Shown: one piece after another, positions 5,467 through 8,505 of the stretch
Numbering within the stretch: position 1 is the stretch's first letter
Layout: every line of letters starts with the position of its first letter
Source of the DNA: Bacteroidales bacterium UBA1216
GTDB taxonomy: Bacteria; Bacteroidota; Bacteroidia; Bacteroidales; Paludibacteraceae
Direction: 5' to 3'
Assembly: GCA_002309255.1 (NCBI GenBank)
Contig: DBXI01000025.1
Span: forward strand, 1-8,505
Length of the DNA stretch: 8,505 nt
Notes under the pieces: model-generated
Database searches by the model: none
Told to the model about the DNA's origin: nothing
The model's input: the letters and a program-made list of their open reading frames with translations, nothing else
Translations under genes and position numbers: made by a program

Positions 5467-6345
5467 TTACTGTTGCGGGCGATGCGCGTCACGATACTCT
5501 TTGGCGGTCATACCGGTGGCGTGCTTGAAGTAGCGATAGAAAGATGTCGGATCGGTAAAACCGAGCTGGATGGCGGTTTTCTTCAATGATTGGTCGGGTT
5601 GCGTCTCAATCATCTTTTTCGCCAGCGTAATCACATACTGCTCTATCTACTGCGCAGGCGAGATGCCGCCGGAGGCTTCGCGGATGGCGCGTGTGAAATA
5701 GTAGGGGTGCAGATGCAGTTTGTCGGCATAGAACTTCACCTCGCGCGACTCACGGAAATGTGCCACCACCAGGTTGCAGAAACGGTTGAGCAGCTCTGTC
5801 TTGGTGGAAGAAGGTTGCCGTTTTTCCTGCTCGCGGCGGTAATAGTTGAGAAACTCGTATCCGATCACCATCTGCGTTAGCAGCATCTGCCGGCGAAATG
5901 GTATTTCTGTCTCGACGTGAGAGGCAATGACCTCCAGCAGTTCGAGAATCTTCATCAGCCGCTCTACCTGCTCGTCCGTGAGGATAATGATAGGATTGGA
6001 GTGATAGTTATCGGCATTATGGCTCAGAGCCAAGTGCTGCATCTCTTGTATCATCTCCGGTGCAATCGTCAGGCGCGAGAAGACGTAGTCTTCCGTGCGG
6101 TCGATGAAGCGGATGAGGTGTCCGGGCATCGCCAGTACGACCATGTTTGGAGTGAGTGTCGCTTCTTGCATGTCGTACAGTACACGCGCCGACCCTTGGT
6201 GCGTGAGTATTAGAAAGCAGTTGGGCGGCACACGGTCTTGCCCGCATATAGCTGCAGGGAACGCCGGTTCGTACCGGTCAACCATTACACCCGCTTGCTC
6301 CACCTGCTTGAGCTTGGGGATGAGATATGAATAGGGTTTAGCCAT
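5467..6345 (-). pseudogene. AraC-family regulator broken by an in-frame TAG in its DNA-binding domain
   Basis: The minus-strand frame from the ATG at 6345-6343 stays open except for TAG at 5649-5647, then runs 59 more codons to TAA at 5469-5467. The total of about 292 positions is a normal AraC-family length. The sequence around the stop reads GGISPAQ-stop-IEQYVITLAKKMI, where the family usually has SPAQW, so TGG (Trp) to TAG is the likely change. The tail after the stop is intact: SLKKTAIQLGFTDPTSFYRYFKHATGMTAKEYR is the typical second HTH and signature of the family. The intact coding after the stop suggests a recent mutation, readthrough or a sequence error. Convergent with the broken surface protein gene. 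Confidence 0.88.
5647..6345 (-). CDS. AraC-family regulator, truncated product (232 residues)
   Basis: This is the part translated before the TAG. It starts MAKPYSYLIPKLKQVEQAG. Residues about 20-120 fit the cupin-like AraC N-terminal sensing domain (NCFLILTHQGSARVLYD, MPGHLIRFIDRTEDYVFSRL). A helical linker follows. Residues about 180-232 hold only the first of the two HTH motifs (FYADKLHLHPYYFTRAIREASGG). Loss of the second HTH should abolish or strongly weaken DNA binding, though the sensing and dimer part could still be made. Ligand and targets are unknown. Confidence 0.75.
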   Translation of the reverse strand: MAKPYSYLIPKLKQVEQAGVMVDRYEPAFPAAICGQDRVPPNCFLILTHQGSARVLYDMQEATLTPNMVVLAMPGHLIRFIDRTEDYVFSRLTIAPEMIQEMQHLALSHNADNYHSNPIIILTDEQVERLMKILELLEVIASHVETEIPFRRQMLLTQMVIGYEFLNYYRREQEKRQPSSTKTELLNRFCNLVVAHFRESREVKFYADKLHLHPYYFTRAIREASGGISPAQ

Positions 6346-6363
6346 AAAAATAATTGGGAATAA

Positions 6364-6389
6364 TGCAATTTGTGTTACTTTTCCAACAT
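6364..6389. repeat. 26-bp direct repeat, copy 1, upstream of the AraC gene
   Basis: This copy begins TGCAATTTGTGTTAC and ends TTTTCCAACAT on the plus strand. It differs from copy 2 at a single base (G instead of A at repeat position 9). It lies 19 bp upstream of the AraC ATG. Each copy contains a TGTT/AACA partial inverted repeat. Confidence 0.85.
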
Positions 6390-6396
6390 GTTTTAG

Positions 6397-6422
6397 TGCA
6401 ATTTATGTTACTTTTCCAACAT
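6397..6422. repeat. 26-bp direct repeat, copy 2, upstream of the AraC gene
   Basis: This copy begins TGCAATTTATGTTAC and ends TTTTCCAACAT. The starts of the two copies are 33 bp apart, close to three helical turns. AraC-family proteins commonly bind tandem direct repeats, so these are candidate operator sites for the adjacent regulator. That function is inferred. Confidence 0.85.
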
Positions 6423-6438
6423 TTTCGGTTGCAAAATC

Positions 6439-6678
6439 TTACATTGACGGACAAATGATTACGCGCCATGAACCGTCCGGATTCTTCTCCACATAGTTCT
6501 TCTCCAGCAGCTGCCCCACCAACTTACGAATCGCCGTGATGCTGATGCCCAGCTCCTCTTTCATCTCGTATTGCGTCAGTGCCGGTTGCGTCTGCATCAT
6601 CCGCAGGATCTTCGCATAGTTCGGCGTCCGGAACTCCACCATCTCACCGTCGTGATACTTTTTGACAAAAAACACCAA
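6439..6678 (-). CDS. Winged-helix fragment, probably the C-terminus of a larger lost protein
   Basis: The frame encodes up to 79 residues. The clear part is a winged HTH: PNYAKILRMMQTQPALTQYEMKEELGISITAIRKLVGQLLEKNYVEK, ending DGSWRVIICPSM. Such wHTH tails occur at the C-terminus of AlbA_2/Fic-type ATP- or DNA-binding proteins in Bacteroidetes, and here the large N-terminal part is absent. The only start giving 79 residues is TTG at 6678-6676; the first ATG is at 6642-6640 (67 residues). The frame stays open upstream to a stop at 6768-6766 without an ATG, and the translation there is not domain-like. It may be a remnant or a small stand-alone regulator. It lies 93 bp upstream of the AraC gene on the same strand. 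Confidence 0.5.
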   Translation of the reverse strand: MVFFVKKYHDGEMVEFRTPNYAKILRMMQTQPALTQYEMKEELGISITAIRKLVGQLLEKNYVEKNPDGSWRVIICPSM

Positions 6679-6687
6679 ATGTTTGGT
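6674..6687. other. Perfect 14-bp inverted repeat
   Basis: ACCAAATGTTTGGT is a 6-bp inverted repeat around TG, located at the weak TTG start of the winged-helix fragment. It could be an operator, but its short length makes chance occurrence possible. Confidence 0.35.
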
Positions 6688-6741
6688 TTTGCCATCTTTT
6701 TGTTGGTTGTTTTTGCTATAGGAAATGTCCGAAAAATGTTG

Positions 6742-6749
6742 TAATTTTG
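6742..6749 (+). promoter_or_regulatory. -7 box for the small peptide and lipoprotein operon
   Basis: TAATTTTG matches TAnnTTTG exactly, 80 bp before the ATG at 6829. No TTTG occurs at the usual 19-21 bp upstream; the nearest is at 6712-6715, 26 bp away. The promoter may therefore be weak or activator dependent. Confidence 0.5.
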
Positions 6750-6828
6750 CTGCGGATTTTGTGTGTTATCATCAGAAATACCTAAATCAACAATACTATA
6801 TATCGTTTAATTAAAATCATTCAACACA

Positions 6829-6981
6829 ATGAGAAAGATCTATCACAAACCGGCGACAGAGGTAGCCAAGTTACAAACCACAGCAGGTCTGCTGACAGGC
6901 AGTCCGGAAGGTGCGGCAGGTGCTCCGCTTAACGTAGGTCGTATAGGCTACGGCGACGCAACCAGTGACACATGGGATTAA
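6829..6981 (+). CDS. Small conserved-looking Bacteroidetes peptide (50 residues) of unknown function
   Basis: The reading from the ATG at 6829 to TAA at 6979-6981 starts MRKIYHKPATEVAKLQ, continues through TTAGLLTGSPEG and ends GDATSDTWD. From general knowledge, Bacteroidetes genomes contain many short proteins with this plan: basic M(K/R)K-Y--P start, hydrophobic middle, a (L)xGSP turn, a variable Gly-rich part and an acidic W-D end. They often lie beside surface lipoprotein genes; I know no assigned function. There is no signal peptide or membrane helix. It sits 19 bp upstream of the lipoprotein gene and probably shares its transcript. It overlaps a longer in-frame extension of the lipoprotein frame (ATG at 6965), which I reject as the lipoprotein start. 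Confidence 0.75.
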   Translation: MRKIYHKPATEVAKLQTTAGLLTGSPEGAAGAPLNVGRIGYGDATSDTWD

Positions 6982-6986
6982 AAACG

Positions 6987-6992
6987 AGGAGG
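6987..6992 (+). promoter_or_regulatory. Strong Shine-Dalgarno sequence of the lipoprotein gene
   Basis: AGGAGG within GAGGAGGA (6986-6993) lies 8 bp before the ATG at 7001. None of the other genes in the window has such a site, and Bacteroidetes genes generally lack one. It fixes the start at 7001 and suggests high translation or coupling to the peptide stop just upstream. Confidence 0.8.
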
Positions 6993-7000
6993 ACAAAGCT

Positions 7001-8242
7001 ATGACAAAGAAAGTATTTTCAATGATGATGGCAGCTGCCCTGTTCGTAGTAGGCGTAGCCATGACGGGTTGCAAGAAGGACAACAACGACGTGCAAGAAC
7101 CCGCAAAGGTACAGACATACAAGATGTCTATCACCGCATCGAAAGGTGCAGAGAACGGAGACAAAGCCAATGGTCCGAAGAAAGTGCTTGGTCTGGACGG
7201 TTCAACGCTGACAGCCACTTGGGCAGAAGGTGAAATAGTGAAAGTGTATAAAGAATCCACCGAAGTAGGCTCACTCTCTGCAGAGAGTTCCGGCGCAACA
7301 ACCACCTTGTCAGGCGAACTGACCGGTACTATTGAAGCAGGCGACGAACTGACGCTCAAGTTCCTCAACCCGAGCTATGCATCGCAAGATGGTACATTGG
7401 AGTATATCTCTGCAAACTGCGACTACGCAACCGCAACTACTACGGTATCATCGGTTGAAGCCGGTACTATCTACACCGAAAGTACGGCTAACTTCGTCAA
7501 CCAGCAAGCTATCGTAAAGTTCACGTTGATGAAAAGGGCAGATAATTCCTCTGTAGAAATCCCTGCCGCAACGGCTTTGACTATCAATGACGGCACGAAC
7601 GATTACACCGTTACGCCCGCCTCGGCCACCAATGTGCTCTTCGTGGCCATCCCCGCCACCAACACGATGCATCTCAGTTCCTCCTTCGGCGGCGTTACCT
7701 ATTCCTATGATAAGACCGCTACCGATTTATTGAAAGCCGGCCAGTATTATGAGATTGGGGTTAAGATGTGGCGCGAAGTCAACCTCGCCGCGATTTCTGC
7801 AAATAAGCAACTGCTGAACGGCGATAAGGTAATCGGCACGCTCGGCGGCAAATACAAAATTTCCATTGCTGCCGGTCATAAAAATCAAGGTAATAGTGAT
7901 AGCGAATGTGGTGCTATCACTATCAGCGGTGGTACCGTAATCGCTACAGGTGGCACAAAAGCTGCCGGTATCGGTTGTGGTTATAATGATGTAGCTGCCA
8001 ATACCGGTGACCTTATATGCGGCGACATTACCATCACCAGTGGTGTGACCAGTGTAACAGCTACGAAAGGAAGCGATGCTGACAACTGTATTGGTGTTAA
8101 TAGAGTCGCTAATCGCACCACCTGCTACAGCGTAACTATTGGTGGAACGGTGTATTGGGGCCCGGCTGGGGCGACGTATTATTACGCGAACGGCGGCGAC
8201 ACCTATCTTACCAATAGTCTGTTAGTTTATCCGGCACCGTAA
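7001..8242 (+). CDS. Fimbrillin-like surface lipoprotein with C-terminal Cys-starting beta repeats
   Basis: The 413-residue product begins MTKKVFSMMMAAALFVVG and has a lipobox MTGC with the lipidated Cys at residue 24. CKKDNND after it is charged, as in Bacteroidetes surface-export signals. Residues about 35-255 resemble the fimbrillin/Mfa-like family found in Bacteroidales fimbriae and surface lipoproteins (LTATWAEGEIVKVYK, GELTGTIEAGDELTLKFLNP, LLKAGQYYEIGVKM). Residues about 263-375 form a Gly/Thr-rich beta-helix-like part with three units that begin with Cys: CGAITISGGTVIATGG, CGDITITSGVTSVTAT and CYSVTIGGTVYWGPAG. The likely role is adhesion or fimbria-like surface display, inferred from family resemblance. 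It is co-transcribed with the 50-residue peptide and followed by a terminator at 8273. The start at 7001 is fixed by the Shine-Dalgarno sequence and signal peptide. Confidence 0.88.
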   Translation: MTKKVFSMMMAAALFVVGVAMTGCKKDNNDVQEPAKVQTYKMSITASKGAENGDKANGPKKVLGLDGSTLTATWAEGEIVKVYKESTEVGSLSAESSGATTTLSGELTGTIEAGDELTLKFLNPSYASQDGTLEYISANCDYATATTTVSSVEAGTIYTESTANFVNQQAIVKFTLMKRADNSSVEIPAATALTINDGTNDYTVTPASATNVLFVAIPATNTMHLSSSFGGVTYSYDKTATDLLKAGQYYEIGVKMWREVNLAAISANKQLLNGDKVIGTLGGKYKISIAAGHKNQGNSDSECGAITISGGTVIATGGTKAAGIGCGYNDVAANTGDLICGDITITSGVTSVTATKGSDADNCIGVNRVANRTTCYSVTIGGTVYWGPAGATYYYANGGDTYLTNSLLVYPAP

Positions 8243-8272
8243 AAATTGGCAACGGATAAAACCCTATACCCC

Positions 8273-8310
8273 AAAGGCGGTTCACGACAACGTGAGCCGC
8301 TTTTGTTTAT
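8273..8310 (+). terminator. Intrinsic terminator of the lipoprotein operon
   Basis: GCGGTTCACG (8277-8286) pairs with CGTGAGCCGC (8291-8300) around ACAA, with one G-U wobble. An AAAG/TTTT extension at the base runs into TTTTGTTTAT. It starts 31 bp after the stop at 8242. Confidence 0.85.
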
Positions 8311-8505
8311 GACGTCAGCCGGGGTTGGCGGGATATAAGAAAGCTAAACATTCTGCGCTCAGGGAACAATATTACTCGTTGAAATATGCACTTTTTCGGC
8401 GATTTCAACGACTTATCGGCATTTCTGCCCACTCATCGCCATCCGTCCGTTCCGTGAGATCCGTACTCGCAAAGAAAACAAACAAAGAAAAAAGAACCAA
8501 AAAAG
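8311..8505. other. Terminal intergenic stretch, no gene seen
   Basis: No reading frame is supported on either strand. It contains a 10-bp inverted repeat (TCGTTGAAAT at 8376-8385 and ATTTCAACGA at 8402-8411, 16-base spacer). The last 35 bp are an almost pure purine run of A/G with few C (8471-8505). Whether the next gene lies just beyond cannot be judged. Confidence 0.55.
8376..8411. repeat. 10-bp perfect inverted repeat with 16-base spacer
   Basis: TCGTTGAAAT and ATTTCAACGA are exact reverse complements flanking ATGCACTTTTTCGGCG. There is no T tract after it on either strand, so a terminator is unlikely. A protein-binding site or leader structure of the next gene is possible. Confidence 0.5.

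Noticed and set aside
4371..5649. Stop-codon reassignment as an explanation for the two in-frame stops
   Set aside because: The two stops differ (TAA and TAG), would replace different residues (Leu and Trp), and TAA ends several normal genes here; point mutations are simpler.
5341..6334. Plus-strand frames antisense to the AraC gene
   Set aside because: The minus-strand AraC reading, including its tail beyond the TAG, explains this region fully.
6965..7000. Start of the lipoprotein at the ATG at 6965
   Set aside because: It would add a charged stretch before the signal peptide and overlap the peptide gene; the Shine-Dalgarno at 6987-6992 points to 7001.
1..8505. CRISPR arrays, tRNA/rRNA genes, insertion sequences or phage genes
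   Set aside because: No regular repeat-spacer pattern, tRNA-like cloverleaf, transposase or phage motif was seen on reading both strands.

Overview
The window looks like chromosomal DNA of a Bacteroidales bacterium, probably Prevotella-like. Three things point there: the L28 N-terminus at the left edge; Bacteroidetes-type promoters (TTTG, 20 bp, TAnnTTTG); and the gene content, which includes a membrane-tethered propeller/Y_Y_Y/HTH sensor regulator, Listeria-Bacteroides (InlB/Flg_new) repeats and a fimbrillin-like lipoprotein. Genus and species cannot be fixed from this sequence alone.

Layout: the minus-strand 5' end of rpmB (1-131) diverges from a 979-residue periplasm-sensing transcription regulator (475-3414). 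The two genes carry promoters of identical design. Next is a small MNT-type nucleotidyltransferase (3551-3856) without its usual HEPN partner. About 270 bp without a gene follows, holding hairpins and a G8 tract. A surface protein gene (4131-5369) is split by one in-frame TAA, and a convergent minus-strand AraC-family gene (5467-6345) is split by one in-frame TAG. Both read normally on each side of the stop. A hairpin terminator lies between their 3' ends. Upstream of the AraC gene are two nearly identical 26-bp direct repeats and a winged-helix fragment without a convincing start (6439-6678). The right part holds a probable two-gene plus-strand operon: a 50-residue peptide (6829-6981) and a 413-residue fimbrillin-like lipoprotein (7001-8242) with an unusually strong Shine-Dalgarno sequence, closed by a good terminator. 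The last 200 bp contain no gene.

How the parts may work together: left of centre is housekeeping translation (rpmB) beside a sensor. The rest is accessory cell-surface material and its regulators, partly decaying. The sensor gene carries a four-copy octanucleotide repeat that would switch the frame off on gain or loss of one unit, so it may be phase variable. I see no complete, clearly new defence or secretion system. The observations most worth follow-up are the octanucleotide repeat, the paired nonsense codons in convergent neighbours, the 26-bp direct repeats, and the small peptide coupled to the lipoprotein.
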